Assembly (NCBI RefSeq): GCF_030056705.1
Contig: NZ_JASHIC010000003.1
Span: 1-62,614 of the forward strand
Direction: 5' to 3'
DNA: 62,614 nt
Source: Flectobacillus longus
GTDB taxonomy: Bacteria; Bacteroidota; Bacteroidia; Cytophagales; Spirosomataceae
In this document: piece by piece, positions 50,285 through 59,652 of the stretch
How positions within the stretch are numbered: position 1 is the first letter of the stretch
Layout of the letters: each line of letters starts with the position of its first letter
Made by a program: the position numbers and the translations under genes
Notes under the pieces: model-generated
Database searches by the model: none
Told to the model about the DNA's origin: nothing
The model's input: the letters and a program-made list of their open reading frames with translations, nothing else

Positions 50285-51133
50285 ATGTTAGCATATATAG
50301 ATTGGTTCACAAGTTCTGATATTTTCACATTTCCCGAATCTTTACCTTTAATAGGTGGCTTACCTGTGCGTTGGTATGGGGTAATGTTTGCCACAGCTTT
50401 TTTGTTAGGCTATCAAGTTATTTCATATTTTTTCAAAAAAGAAGGTCGTCCACTCGAACAAGCCGATGAGTTATTGCTTTATGCTATGATTGCCACTGTG
50501 CTTGGCGCTCGAATGGGACATTATTTCTTTTATGAATATCCAACTTTATTGAGTAACCCCAGTTATTTTTTCTGGTCAATGATTCGCCCACCTTATGCAG
50601 GTTTGGCTAGTCATGGGGCTGCCATAGGCTTATTTTTAGCCTTTTACTTGTATGTTCGCAAGCACAAAGACATTAGCTATTTGTATGTAACCGACCGCGT
50701 TGTACCTACAGTTGCATTGGGTGGAGCTTGTATTCGTATCGGTAATTTGATGAATTCAGAGATTGTTGGAAAGGAGACAGATGTACCTTGGGCATTCAAA
50801 TTTTATAATGACCCATCGCTCAATCACGACTATTTTGCAGTAGTGCCTCGTCACCCAGCACAATTATATGAAGCACTTTCTTGTATTGTCTTGTTTGTGA
50901 TTCTTTTTATGATTTGGAATAAGAAAAAAGAAAAAACACAAGAAGGCTTAATGACAGGTGTATTCATGGTAGTCTTGTTTATTCTTCGTTTCTTCTATGA
51001 ATTTATCAAAGAAAATCAAGTAAGCTTCGAAGATGGTATGAGCCTTAATATGGGACAATGGCTAAGTATTCCAGCTATTTTGTTTGGATTAGGAGTACTT
51101 TGGTATTCGTTTAAAAATAAGAAAACTGTTTAG
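50285..51133 (+). CDS. lgt: Prolipoprotein diacylglyceryl transferase
   Basis: Lgt transfers diacylglycerol from phosphatidylglycerol to the lipobox cysteine of prolipoproteins at the inner membrane. The 282-residue protein has about seven helices. Conserved patches are visible: LPVRWYGVMF at the start, YAGLASHGAAIG (the essential His loop), IRIGNLMNSEIVGKETDVPWAF (the Lgt signature) and PRHPAQLYEAL. Many lipoproteins in this window are its expected substrates. Confidence 0.95.
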   Translation: MLAYIDWFTSSDIFTFPESLPLIGGLPVRWYGVMFATAFLLGYQVISYFFKKEGRPLEQADELLLYAMIATVLGARMGHYFFYEYPTLLSNPSYFFWSMIRPPYAGLASHGAAIGLFLAFYLYVRKHKDISYLYVTDRVVPTVALGGACIRIGNLMNSEIVGKETDVPWAFKFYNDPSLNHDYFAVVPRHPAQLYEALSCIVLFVILFMIWNKKKEKTQEGLMTGVFMVVLFILRFFYEFIKENQVSFEDGMSLNMGQWLSIPAILFGLGVLWYSFKNKKTV

Positions 51134-51181
51134 AGAAAAGGCACAGAGTGGCAAAGGCACATAGGCACAAAGTGTAAATTG

Positions 51182-51254
51182 AGGCACAAAGGTACAGAGG
51201 GACAAAGTGGAGAGTTTGAATAATTTCACTTTGTCCCTCTATGCCTTTGTGCCT
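51182..51254. terminator. 28-bp-arm inverted repeat downstream of lgt
   Basis: Arms 51182-51209 and 51227-51254 pair with about three mismatches, carrying AGGCACAAAGG/CCTTTGTGCCT and GGGACAAAGTG/CACTTTGTCCC words. The GGCACAAAG word recurs at 13983 and 38893. It is probably a terminator, and part of a small repeat vocabulary. Confidence 0.6.
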
Positions 51255-51390
51255 GTTCCCTCTTCACCACTGTTCACTTTTTTGTGACATTTATTTGATT
51301 TTTGCGTAACATAAGTGCTTGATTTATCAATAGATAAATTGTAAATTGATTAAAAATAACTTCAACTTATTACCCAAACACAAATCACTC

Positions 51391-51822
51391 ATGGAAAATA
51401 ATCAAACTGAACCTACTCCAAAAGGACAAATTGAAGAATTGAAAAATGCAGCTGTAGACAAAATTGAGGACTTGGCTGCAACAGCAGGTGAGAAAATCAA
51501 AGAGGTTACAGGAGTAGATGTAAAAGCAAAAGCGGAAGAATTAGCAGCTGAAGCTGGTGCAAAACTAGAGGAACTTGCAGATGTAGCAGACCAAAAAATT
51601 GAAGAAGTATCAGCTGTAGTTTCAGAAAAAATAGATGCTGTAGAAGATAAAATCGAAGAATTAGTTGGAGGTGACTTAGGCGAAAAAGCGGAAGAGCTAA
51701 AAGCTCAAGCTGAAGAAAAGCTAGAAGATATTCAAGAAGCTGCCGCTGAAAAAGTTGAAGAAGCTAAAGAAGCTGCTTCGGGCTTGTGGTCAAAAATTAA
51801 AGGAGCTTTCGGAGGAAATTAA
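51391..51822 (+). CDS. Ala/Glu/Lys-rich LEA- or YtxH-like protein
   Basis: From the ATG at 51391 the protein has 143 residues, with no signal or membrane segment. Nearly all of it is low-complexity amphipathic helix with 11-residue-like periodicity (EKAEELKAQAEEKLEDIQ, GAKLEELADVADQKIEEV), ending GLWSKIKGAFGGN. This resembles late-embryogenesis-abundant-like and YtxH-type stress proteins, which are often disordered until drying or binding. Function is inferred from composition only. Confidence 0.65.
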   Translation: MENNQTEPTPKGQIEELKNAAVDKIEDLAATAGEKIKEVTGVDVKAKAEELAAEAGAKLEELADVADQKIEEVSAVVSEKIDAVEDKIEELVGGDLGEKAEELKAQAEEKLEDIQEAAAEKVEEAKEAASGLWSKIKGAFGGN

Positions 51823-51873
51823 TTATATGTCGTTCCAATATGTGGAATGAGCATTATTAGTCAACTACTCATC

Positions 51874-51911
51874 AAAAAAGCGGTCGAAAATTACTTTTCG
51901 ACCGCTTTTTT
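51874..51911 (+). terminator. Terminator hairpin of the recurrent AAAGCGGT type, copy 3
   Basis: AAAAAAGCGGTCGAAAA and TTTTCGACCGCTTTTTT form the same stem as at 8699-8737, here after the LEA-like gene. An inverted R1 copy follows 29 nt later. Confidence 0.8.
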
Positions 51912-51940
51912 GATATTTAAAATGCTGAATATCTCTTTTT

Positions 51941-51964
51941 AGACGAGAGTTACTGCGTCTCTAC
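51941..51964 (-). repeat. R1 dispersed repeat, copy 5 (inverted)
   Basis: Minus-strand reading starts GTAGAGACGCAGTA and ends CTCGTCT. It completes the third hairpin-plus-R1 composite. An R2 block (51986-52022) follows, as it does after the composite at 8699. Confidence 0.65.
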
Positions 51965-52022
51965 AGGTGAAAATATAGGTTGAATAATAATCACTCATTT
52001 ACTCAATCACCACTCACTAAAT

Positions 52023-53228
52023 TTACTGTGGATAAACACTATCTGTTTTGAGCTTTACCACACTTCCTGTTTTTAGAATACGTTTGGCTCTCAAATATCT
52101 TTTGACATTGTATTCATCAAAATTTGGTGCTGAGGTACTGACACTTCCAATACGTACTTTATCAGAAGCATGGATAAACTGATTATTCCCAATCCACATG
52201 CCTACATGCACTACGCGTTCGGAACCATCTTCTCTTTTTTCTCCAAAGAATAATAAATCTCCTTCTTTCAAATTGCTCCAAACCCCAGATTTATCAATCG
52301 TTTCTCCTACCATTACTTGCTGCGAAGCATCACGCGGTAATAGGATGCCATTCAAAAAATAAACCGTTTTAGTGAATCCACTGCAATCTACACCCTTAAA
52401 TGAAGTGCCACCCCATAGATATGGTACGCCCATTAATCGTTTAGATGTATTGACTAATGCCTCTTCTGTAGCGGAGGTAGTACTTATCCAATGTTTTACG
52501 ATATCGGCTTCTTTAGCTGATACGTATCCCAATCGATTATCGGGTAAAATCACTTCAAAATAGCCATTTCTCTCAGCTTTTAGTTCCATTACGCAACCTG
52601 CGACAACATCTGAAACTGGTAAGGAATTACTATTTGATTCACTGTAAATAGTACCAAATGAGTTTGTATAAATTACTTTACTTTTTTCTTTCCAAGTATT
52701 CAACTGCTCAGTTGTAATACCAGTAATAGCGCCACGGTCAACCCATGCGATATAATGATCGGGTGTTTGTACCAAAAGCCAACCATTATCCTCTCTATCC
52801 AAAATACGTACTGGAGTACCCATTAAAGCTTGCGAAGCCATTTCGCCCGAATGACGCGGACTGTATCTAAGATTACAAACTGAAACTTCTACCAAACCCC
52901 ATACTTTCTCACCTAGCTCTACAGCAGGAAGCGTACGAATTTGGTCAACGATTTCGAGTTTTTCATTTTTAAGCCTTTCAAGAAGGAAGCTTTTTGCACC
53001 AATAAGATTGGTTTTGCCCGTCAATATTAATTGATTTTTTTGACGGTAGGCATCTATTTGAAAAATAGCAGTTCTTTTATCAGGAGCAAAGCGATGATTG
53101 AATTGGTCGATAACTTGTGTAATAGATGAATCTGCCTTAGTACGTTTTGCATTGTTATTTTTCCCTGGGTTCAACCACGTTGAGCCTAACAGCACAACCC
53201 AAGAAAATAGTATTAAAATTAGCTTCAT
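52023..53228 (-). CDS. NlpC/P60 endopeptidase with SH3b domains (YkfC-like)
   Basis: The 401-residue exported protein (signal MKLILILFSWVVLLGSTW) has two SH3b-like domains (about 105-165 and 185-250) and a C-terminal NlpC/P60 domain (about 265-385) with the triad: Cys in GVDCSGF, His in VVHVGMW and a third polar His in FIHAS. The layout is that of YkfC, the gamma-D-Glu-L-diamino-acid endopeptidase of murein peptide recycling. The same-strand gene group upstream includes a dipeptide epimerase (YkfB-like), which supports this role. Confidence 0.85.
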   Translation of the reverse strand: MKLILILFSWVVLLGSTWLNPGKNNNAKRTKADSSITQVIDQFNHRFAPDKRTAIFQIDAYRQKNQLILTGKTNLIGAKSFLLERLKNEKLEIVDQIRTLPAVELGEKVWGLVEVSVCNLRYSPRHSGEMASQALMGTPVRILDREDNGWLLVQTPDHYIAWVDRGAITGITTEQLNTWKEKSKVIYTNSFGTIYSESNSNSLPVSDVVAGCVMELKAERNGYFEVILPDNRLGYVSAKEADIVKHWISTTSATEEALVNTSKRLMGVPYLWGGTSFKGVDCSGFTKTVYFLNGILLPRDASQQVMVGETIDKSGVWSNLKEGDLLFFGEKREDGSERVVHVGMWIGNNQFIHASDKVRIGSVSTSAPNFDEYNVKRYLRAKRILKTGSVVKLKTDSVYPQ

Positions 53229-53288
53229 ATCAAAAATTGGGGTTTAAGACGCCCTCTTCAACCCGCAAAAACTATGCCGAGCAGTGGT

Positions 53289-54539
53289 TTATTTATCGTA
53301 TTGAAACTTAAACTTGCTCAAGTTAGGAAGATGTTTTTTAGGTCTATTTGCTTCATATTGATACACCAACTCACCTAAATTTTTCATAAAAGGAAAGCCA
53401 ATGGTATCATAGTCGTATTTGCTGTCATTAAAAATTTGGTCTTCATTGCACAAAATCACTGCTGACAACATAAACTCGATTCCTTTTTCAAAATCAACGA
53501 TATAGGCATTGTCCAACAAAAAGCCATAAGCATCGCCCACTTTGTTGAAAATGCGAATATTTGGGTTAATCGTAGCATCTTTTTGCCCTCCATACATCAA
53601 AAACTTACAGTATGCTGGCCAATAATCTGGAAGACTGTACGCAGGATACTTGCTTTCTGTAGGCATCTGAGACATATACTTGTGCAAAAACTGATAGTCT
53701 TCAGTCGTCAAATCAAAGCGTTGTTCTTTGGGAACAGCATTAGGGAAAATAATCGCACGCAACAATTGTTGTTGTTCGATTAATGGGAAAAAATTCTTTT
53801 GTGAAAAGTCAAATGGCTCATAGATAGTAGCATCTCCTTTGACATATCCTTTGCCCATTTTGATAGGCTCTACAGGGAAGTATTCTTTGGTAGCCGTAAT
53901 CATCGGTTGCTCATACACCACCTGATTATTGTCTTTAAAGCTAATGGGGTTTGTTCTTTTGTTTTGCTCCACACTCATACCTACTTCCAAACGATGTACA
54001 ATGCGTGTATCTTTTAGCCCTTTTGCTCGTAAACCATCATTAAAACCTTCCTGACCCATAAATTCATACAGACGATTAAAGGCATCATTATCCGATACCA
54101 TCAAGATTTTTTTGGCATAATGCGATACCGACGCCATTCCATTGGCAGAAGTACTATCGCCCATCACAGGGGTATGACGTTCGTATTCTGCACCTGTAAA
54201 CATGGGGGTATCTTTGGTTAATCCTTTTTTATTAAGCTGGTTTATTTTTTGCAGGGCCAGTACACAAGCAGGCAATTTTACGGTACTTGCTGGGTAAAAG
54301 TACTCTTGAGGATTGAGTCTAAAGCCATAAGTCGTGAAGCTTGGGCGATTTAAAACATCTCTGTCGATTTGGGTGTAGACAATTTGAACCCGAAGTCTAT
54401 CAGCATTATCAAGAATAAATTGAAATTTTTCTGGTTGAGACTTCATCAACTCAGGTAATAACTGAAAATCTATTTTTTGAGCATAAAGCTGTGTTGACAT
54501 TGCCAAGATTGTCAAGAATTGTATAAGTTTTCTTTTCAT
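53289..54539 (-). CDS. Class A beta-lactamase-like serine hydrolase
   Basis: From the ATG at 54539 the protein has 416 residues and a signal peptide (FLTILAMSTQLYAQ). Motifs of the serine beta-lactamase/PBP fold are in order: STVK (in YPASTVKLPA), SDN (in MVSDNDAFNRL) and KVGDAYG in the KTG position. Size exceeds a normal beta-lactamase (about 290), so a D-peptidase or other hydrolase is as likely as antibiotic resistance. It lies between a NlpC/P60 gene and a PLP-enzyme gene in a murein-peptide-type gene group. Confidence 0.8.
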   Translation of the reverse strand: MKRKLIQFLTILAMSTQLYAQKIDFQLLPELMKSQPEKFQFILDNADRLRVQIVYTQIDRDVLNRPSFTTYGFRLNPQEYFYPASTVKLPACVLALQKINQLNKKGLTKDTPMFTGAEYERHTPVMGDSTSANGMASVSHYAKKILMVSDNDAFNRLYEFMGQEGFNDGLRAKGLKDTRIVHRLEVGMSVEQNKRTNPISFKDNNQVVYEQPMITATKEYFPVEPIKMGKGYVKGDATIYEPFDFSQKNFFPLIEQQQLLRAIIFPNAVPKEQRFDLTTEDYQFLHKYMSQMPTESKYPAYSLPDYWPAYCKFLMYGGQKDATINPNIRIFNKVGDAYGFLLDNAYIVDFEKGIEFMLSAVILCNEDQIFNDSKYDYDTIGFPFMKNLGELVYQYEANRPKKHLPNLSKFKFQYDK

Positions 54540-54716
54540 CTGTTCAAATGGTTCAAATATCAATTGAGAGTGCAAGCAATAATTAGTTATGTTTTTTAAA
54601 GTGTACAAAAGATTAAGCTTATGTTATTTATCAATAGCCACAATCTTTAATCTTTTGTACACTGCTAACTATGGTTTTATAATTTTTCCCGATAATACAG
54701 TTTTCTTTTGAAATCC

Positions 54717-55775
54717 CTATCCTGATATTTTAGCAAATTGGTTGCACAATTGAGCTAGATACAAAAGTTCGTCTTCATTGTGCATAGCACTAATCACTAA
54801 ACGACTCACAGGTTGATCATGAACGGTAGGGTAGGGAAAACACGATGTCATCACTCCACGGTCTTTCAAAAAATCATGCAAACCCTCACGGCGTGTACAA
54901 AAAGCAGGATAATTCTTAATCGAATCCAAGTATGCTACTTCAAGATTTTCTGTAAAATACTGGATGTTATGAATAAGCTTTTCTTTTTGCTCATAATACA
55001 AACCTGTACTAAGCATAAAGGCATCTAACAGAGCAGGCATCATTGGGGAAGCTCCGGCAAACATAGGCGTGTGGCGGAGGTGATTGATAATTTCGGGTTT
55101 ACCCAAAATCACACCACCAGTCATACCCATAGCTTTGTTGAGCGAACCTGTCACAATCAAATGGATATTGTCGTTAAAGTCAGGCTCAAAGCCTAGAAAG
55201 TCTGCAATATGTTGAATTCCCAAGCTATGTGATGCATCAATTACAACGACGATTTCTTTGTTTTTGGGTAAAGTTTTAATCCAACTAAAATCAAAGTCCT
55301 CGACATAGGGTGAGCCCACCGAGTCGGAACAAATCACAATTTTTTCAGCAAGATTTTTTGAAATATTCTCTGAAATCGTACTAGCCCATTCCTCGTAAGA
55401 ATCAATGGGCAAATGCTTATGATGAGGCCAAAGAGCAGGGTGTGTTTTGGGAGCTATTTCAACATGATATTCCAAACTTTGATAGTACGATACCGTCACC
55501 TGACCTGCCGACATACCCGAAGCGACAGTCAAAGCTGCAGGCGCTCCAAAAAACTGAGCTAAAGCTTGCTCTGCCTCTTCATAGATAGAAAGACGAACAT
55601 TGTTGTTTCTTGAACTTCCCCACGAACTTCCCCACTGAACCAAAGATTCAATCAGATTTCGTTTGAAAGTAGGATGCTGTGCAATACCCAAATACGCCGT
55701 ACCACTAAACCAATAGTAATCTTGGTCTATAGTTTGGAGTGTATTGTTAGGTATTTTGGATGAATAAAAAATCAT
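54717..55775 (-). CDS. PLP-dependent aminotransferase/AONS family enzyme
   Basis: This 352-residue fold-type I PLP enzyme has VVIDASHSLGI (Asp binding the pyridine ring, His stacking) and VTGSLNKAMGMTGGVI with the PLP-binding lysine. Other AONS-like features include ASGMSAGQVTV near residue 80 and the C-terminal RLVISAMHNEDEL. It is shorter than BioF/KBL (about 385-400). The reaction is unclear; the neighbours suggest amino-acid or peptide-derived substrates. A repeat (R3) lies upstream. Confidence 0.82.
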   Translation of the reverse strand: MIFYSSKIPNNTLQTIDQDYYWFSGTAYLGIAQHPTFKRNLIESLVQWGSSWGSSRNNNVRLSIYEEAEQALAQFFGAPAALTVASGMSAGQVTVSYYQSLEYHVEIAPKTHPALWPHHKHLPIDSYEEWASTISENISKNLAEKIVICSDSVGSPYVEDFDFSWIKTLPKNKEIVVVIDASHSLGIQHIADFLGFEPDFNDNIHLIVTGSLNKAMGMTGGVILGKPEIINHLRHTPMFAGASPMMPALLDAFMLSTGLYYEQKEKLIHNIQYFTENLEVAYLDSIKNYPAFCTRREGLHDFLKDRGVMTSCFPYPTVHDQPVSRLVISAMHNEDELLYLAQLCNQFAKISG

Positions 55776-55873
55776 GACTTTACTTTGGATAAAACGTAAT
55801 TAAGAGAGTGTTTACAAGTCAATTTTATAAAAGGTAATTAGAACAGTAACGTAGGAGTGTACAAAGCCATTTC

Positions 55874-56005
55874 TTTCGGATATCGGATGTTGGATTTCGG
55901 AAGTGTAGACTTCTTTATTTTGTGAAAAATAGCGGTATTATACTTTATTTCCGAAATCAGAAATCCAAAACCTGCAATAGTTTGGAATCCTTTGTACTGT
56001 TCTAA
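55874..56005 (+). repeat. R3 dispersed element, copy 2 (about 130 bp)
   Basis: Starts TTTCGGATATCGGATGTTGG and matches 23591-23720 (minus strand) almost perfectly over the first 41 bp and again near its end (CCGAAATCAGAAATCC, AATAGTTTGGAA). A partial relative (CATCCGAAATC, ATATCCGAAATCC) lies at 59609-59646, just before the thiamine pyrophosphokinase start. Confidence 0.65.
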
Positions 56006-56050
56006 CTAGCCTATTGCCTAAAGCATTAAAGCCTACAGCAGTTATCAACA

Positions 56051-57064
56051 TCATTTTAGATTTGCGCCAGTTCCATTTTCATCGGCATAAATCACTTTAC
56101 CATAATCGATGATAACTCCAGTAGAAATTTGATCATCGACCAACAAAATACCGTCCATATCAACATAATCCAATAATGGCAACAGTTGTGCAATTGCCGA
56201 ACAACCTACATTCGATTCGGTCATACAGCCAACCATCACTTTCAAACCCAACTTTTTGGCATGAGCAATCATACGAAGGGCAGGAGTGAGACCACCACAT
56301 TTCATTAACTTAACATTGATACCGTGGAAAAAACCATAACATCTCGCCACATCTTCTTCTACAATACAACTTTCGTCAGCAATAATCGGAAGTACTGATT
56401 CGGCAAATACCTTTTTCATCCCTTCCCAGTTATCAGCTTTCATTGGTTGTTCGATAAATTCAACACCTAATTCTTTCAAGGCAATAGCATTTTGTATTGT
56501 TTCTTCAACACTCCAAGCGGTATTGGCATCGACTCTGAATATGGCGTCGGTATGCTTGCGCAACTCTTGTACAATCTTGATATCTTCCTTAGTACCTAAT
56601 TTGATTTTATAGAGTGGAAAGGGTACCTCTTGCATTTTTTCCACCATTTTCTCCAACGTGTCAATTCCTATGGTATAATCCGTAATAGGATTATTGCTAG
56701 GGTCTAGTCCCCAAGCTTTGTATAGGGGTAATCCCTTTTTCTTAGCCCAAAGATCATTGGCCGCAATATCCAAAGCACATAAAGCAAATGGATGTTCATC
56801 CTTTAAATAAGGAAATACATCTTCCCAAAATTGTTTGGGATCTTGTAAATCATAGCTTTCAACAAAGTCTCTCACTGATTCCAATTGAGCCGTCATTTTT
56901 TCCATAGTCACGCCGTAATATGGCGTTTCTGTTGCTTCTCCAAAACCTCTAAAGTCGCCATCTTGTAGTTCGACAATCAAAGTTGGTTGTATATCTCGCG
57001 ACTCGTGAGTAATCGTAAATGTGTGTTTTAGGGGTAATTGAAAAGTGTGAAGTACCAGTTTCAT
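56051..57064 (-). CDS. Dipeptide epimerase (L-Ala-D/L-Glu epimerase-like, enolase superfamily)
   Basis: The 337-residue enzyme has the enolase-superfamily active site: KxK in YKIKLGT (second Lys as base), metal ligands in VDANTAW (Asp), FIEQPM (Glu) and ADESC (Asp), and the opposing Lys in NVKLMKCGG. This pattern is the dipeptide epimerase group, which converts L-Ala-D-Glu from murein to L-Ala-L-Glu. Start at the ATG 57064; a TTG two codons upstream is less likely. It heads a same-strand group with the NlpC/P60 gene. Confidence 0.88.
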   Translation of the reverse strand: MKLVLHTFQLPLKHTFTITHESRDIQPTLIVELQDGDFRGFGEATETPYYGVTMEKMTAQLESVRDFVESYDLQDPKQFWEDVFPYLKDEHPFALCALDIAANDLWAKKKGLPLYKAWGLDPSNNPITDYTIGIDTLEKMVEKMQEVPFPLYKIKLGTKEDIKIVQELRKHTDAIFRVDANTAWSVEETIQNAIALKELGVEFIEQPMKADNWEGMKKVFAESVLPIIADESCIVEEDVARCYGFFHGINVKLMKCGGLTPALRMIAHAKKLGLKVMVGCMTESNVGCSAIAQLLPLLDYVDMDGILLVDDQISTGVIIDYGKVIYADENGTGANLK

Positions 57065-57157
57065 AATCAAAAAATTGGGTTGAATGAAGTAAGTTATATC
57101 AAAAACTACAAGAGCAATAAGCGCAGTAGCCTATTGCTCTTATAAGAAAAATTCAAA

Positions 57158-58366
57158 TTAACGAAATCGGACGAAATTAACTATTTCTCCTATCTCAAAA
57201 TGAGTTTTTTCAGACGGGAGTTCTACAAAACCATCACAGTTGGTCAAGTTAGCAAAATCTGCCGAACCACTGCCTTCAAACGGAATTGCCAACATTTTTC
57301 CATTATCAAAATATACCTGTGCAGGCGCAAAATAGGTGAGCGCTGGTTTGAAAAACACTTCTTTAGCCAAACTCACTTGTTCTACTTTGGGCTTTTGCTG
57401 TGCAATCACAGGTAAAGCATATTTACAAAAACATAAGAAGGTAGATACAGGATTACCAGGAAGGGCAAAAACTAATTTTTTACCTTCGTTATTTTCTACA
57501 TCTTTTGTGCCAAACCAAAATGGCTTCCCTGGTTTCTGGGCTACTTTATGAAAACATTTTTTTACACCTAATTGAGCTAAAATCTCAGGAACATAATCTT
57601 TCTTTCCTGCCGAAACGCCACCACTTAGCAAAATGACATCATGCTCTTCTAAAATTTGAGTGAGCTTTTCCGTTAATACTTCAGGGTCATCAGTCAAATG
57701 GAATAATTGAGCTTCGATATTCCAAGTTTGTAGCGCTGCTGCCAACATATAGGAGTTTGACATACGAATTTGATGACTTTCTGGCTTTACAGCAATATCC
57801 ACTAATTCGTCTCCCGTCGAAATTACCGCTACTTTCGGCGATGCTACTACCTGTACTTCTTGCTTACCGACCGACGCCATTACGGCAATTTCGGCTGGAC
57901 TAATTCTGATACCTGCTTCCAATAAGATTTGTCCTGCGATTTTATCAGAACCTTGTCGGTGTACATTTTGCCCAAGAGTAATTTCTTCAAACGGAATGGT
58001 GATTTTGGCTATTTTCTTTCCTTCGATTTCCTCTATAATCACGTCTTCATATCGTACCACCGTATCGCAACCCGAAGGCAAAATGGCTCCTGTCATAATT
58101 TCGATACAAGCATGTGTATCTTGAAGCTGTTTTTGTGTTTCACCAGCAAATTGAATTTGCTCGACCAAGATTGCTGCTGGATTAATACCTTCAAAAGCAA
58201 AAGCGATACCATCCATCGCTACTCGATTGAAAGGAGGGAAGTCTCGGTCAGCCGTAATGCTTTCGGCTAATATTCTGCCTTTTGAACTCAGTAACGCTAC
58301 TTTTTCGTTTTGCTGAGGAAATGTATATTGTTGAATAATCTGGTAAGCCTCTTGTGATGTTATCAT
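57158..58366 (-). CDS. moeA: Molybdopterin molybdotransferase
   Basis: MoeA inserts molybdate into adenylated molybdopterin. The 402-residue protein (usual about 400) has the N-terminal FPPFNRVAMDGIAF, EIMTGAILPSGCDTVVRYE, the fold-III STGDELVD, LSGGVSAGKKDYVPE and ALPGNPVSTFLCF, all MoeA signatures. It is divergent from moaC-mobA, so three cofactor genes lie together; moaA, moaD, moaE and mogA are not in the window. No molybdenum-cofactor riboswitch is seen. Confidence 0.95.
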   Translation of the reverse strand: MITSQEAYQIIQQYTFPQQNEKVALLSSKGRILAESITADRDFPPFNRVAMDGIAFAFEGINPAAILVEQIQFAGETQKQLQDTHACIEIMTGAILPSGCDTVVRYEDVIIEEIEGKKIAKITIPFEEITLGQNVHRQGSDKIAGQILLEAGIRISPAEIAVMASVGKQEVQVVASPKVAVISTGDELVDIAVKPESHQIRMSNSYMLAAALQTWNIEAQLFHLTDDPEVLTEKLTQILEEHDVILLSGGVSAGKKDYVPEILAQLGVKKCFHKVAQKPGKPFWFGTKDVENNEGKKLVFALPGNPVSTFLCFCKYALPVIAQQKPKVEQVSLAKEVFFKPALTYFAPAQVYFDNGKMLAIPFEGSGSADFANLTNCDGFVELPSEKTHFEIGEIVNFVRFR

Positions 58367-58461
58367 AACTTTGAGAACGTTTTTAGCTTTTTTTCTTTTT
58401 ATGATAAAACTTGAAAAGACAAATTTCTACAATTTACCTTACCTTTTGAGGAGGCGTACCG

Positions 58462-58469
58462 TATTTTTG
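58462..58469 (+). promoter_or_regulatory. -7 promoter box of moaC-mobA
   Basis: TATTTTTG matches TAnnTTTG, 16 bp before the moaC ATG (58486). No standard -33 box is clear. Confidence 0.35.
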
Positions 58470-58485
58470 TAAAAAACATAGAGCA

Positions 58486-58977
58486 ATGGCACAAGAACAA
58501 TCCGAAAATAAAGACTTTTCACATTTAGATACTCAGCATAACCCTTCTATGGTAGATGTTTCGGGCAAAACTATTACCAAACGTACCGCAACTGCCAGAA
58601 GTATTATAGCACTCACGCCCGAAATTGTGGCGCAATTTGTCAATGGCGATATTCAAACTAAAAAAGGGGCGGTTTTTCAGACAGCTATTATTGCTGGAAC
58701 AATGGGAGCCAAAAAGACCTCAGATTTAATTCCTCTATGTCATCCATTAGGATTGGATTCATGTAAATTCAATATCGAATTACAAGGCAACGAGGTAATC
58801 ATTGATTGCACGTGCTCATTAACTGCCAAAACGGGCGTCGAAATGGAAGCCCTCACGGGCGCAACCATTGCCGCTTTGACTGTATATGATATGTGTAAAG
58901 CATTTTCACATGATTTAGTGATTAAAGAAACCAAGCTCCTCTCGAAAACAGGAGGAAAAAGTGACTATAAAGCCTAA
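58486..58977 (+). CDS. moaC: Cyclic pyranopterin monophosphate synthase
   Basis: MoaC closes the pyranopterin ring after MoaA in molybdopterin synthesis. The 163-residue protein (usual about 160) has VDVSGKTITKRTATA at the start, TSDLIPLCHPL (the substrate-binding His loop) and KTGVEMEALTGATIAALTVYDMCKA. Its stop overlaps the mobA start by 1 bp (TAATG), so both are translated from one message. Confidence 0.96.
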   Translation: MAQEQSENKDFSHLDTQHNPSMVDVSGKTITKRTATARSIIALTPEIVAQFVNGDIQTKKGAVFQTAIIAGTMGAKKTSDLIPLCHPLGLDSCKFNIELQGNEVIIDCTCSLTAKTGVEMEALTGATIAALTVYDMCKAFSHDLVIKETKLLSKTGGKSDYKA

Positions 58978-59534
58978 TGAATGGATTGATACTTTCGGGG
59001 GGACAAAGTTCTCGTATGGGTCGTGAAAAACGATTGATTCAATATCATGGCAAGACACAAGAAGAATATCTGTTTGAGTTGCTGAGTTTATATTGTGAAA
59101 AAGTATTTGTTTCACTAAATACTAATCAGCAAAGTGACTATCCTTATATATATGATGCGTTTCACGAATTAAATAGTCCATTAGTGGGTATTCTTTCTGC
59201 TTTTCAGCATGAGCCCAAACAAGCTTGGCTGGTGGTAGCTTGTGACATGCCTTTTGTGAATCAAGAAACGATTCAATATTTGATTGAAGCTAGAGATATA
59301 TCTCAAAAAGCCACAGCTTTTCAAAATCCAGAGGAGCTTTTTCCTGAACCACTCGTTACGATTTACGAACCAAGTATTTATCCCGACTTGCTGCAAGCCT
59401 ATCAACAAGTACGTAAATCTGCTATGCGAGTATTATCGCAGCAGCCCATAAAGCTGATTAATGCGCCTGACTCACAAATGCTAAAAAGTATTAATACTCC
59501 AGCAGAATACGAGGAGGCTATCAAGAGGAAATAG
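58977..59534 (+). CDS. mobA: Molybdenum cofactor guanylyltransferase
   Basis: This 185-residue nucleotidyltransferase has the start LILSGGQSSRMGREKRLI, which binds GTP, and WLVVACDMPFVNQ (metal-binding Asp). MobA links GMP to Mo-molybdopterin, giving the MGD form used by DMSO-reductase family enzymes. No such enzyme is in the window. It is translationally coupled to moaC by a 1-bp overlap. Confidence 0.92.
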   Translation: MNGLILSGGQSSRMGREKRLIQYHGKTQEEYLFELLSLYCEKVFVSLNTNQQSDYPYIYDAFHELNSPLVGILSAFQHEPKQAWLVVACDMPFVNQETIQYLIEARDISQKATAFQNPEELFPEPLVTIYEPSIYPDLLQAYQQVRKSAMRVLSQQPIKLINAPDSQMLKSINTPAEYEEAIKRK

Positions 59535-59652
59535 TCTATATTAATTCCTCATGACAAAATGAAAATATTTTTGCCTAATGCCTATGGCTTACGGCTTAAG
59601 GCGTTATAATTATACATCCGAAATCAAATATCCGAAATCCGCATTCGAATTT

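Noticed and set aside
57158-59534. Molybdenum-cofactor or TPP riboswitch in the moeA/moaC/thiamine region
   Set aside because: The intergenic gaps are short and show none of the conserved riboswitch cores I can recognise.
59578-59652. N-terminal extension of the thiamine pyrophosphokinase
   Set aside because: The codons overlap R3-like repeat words; family members begin at about the ATG at 59653.
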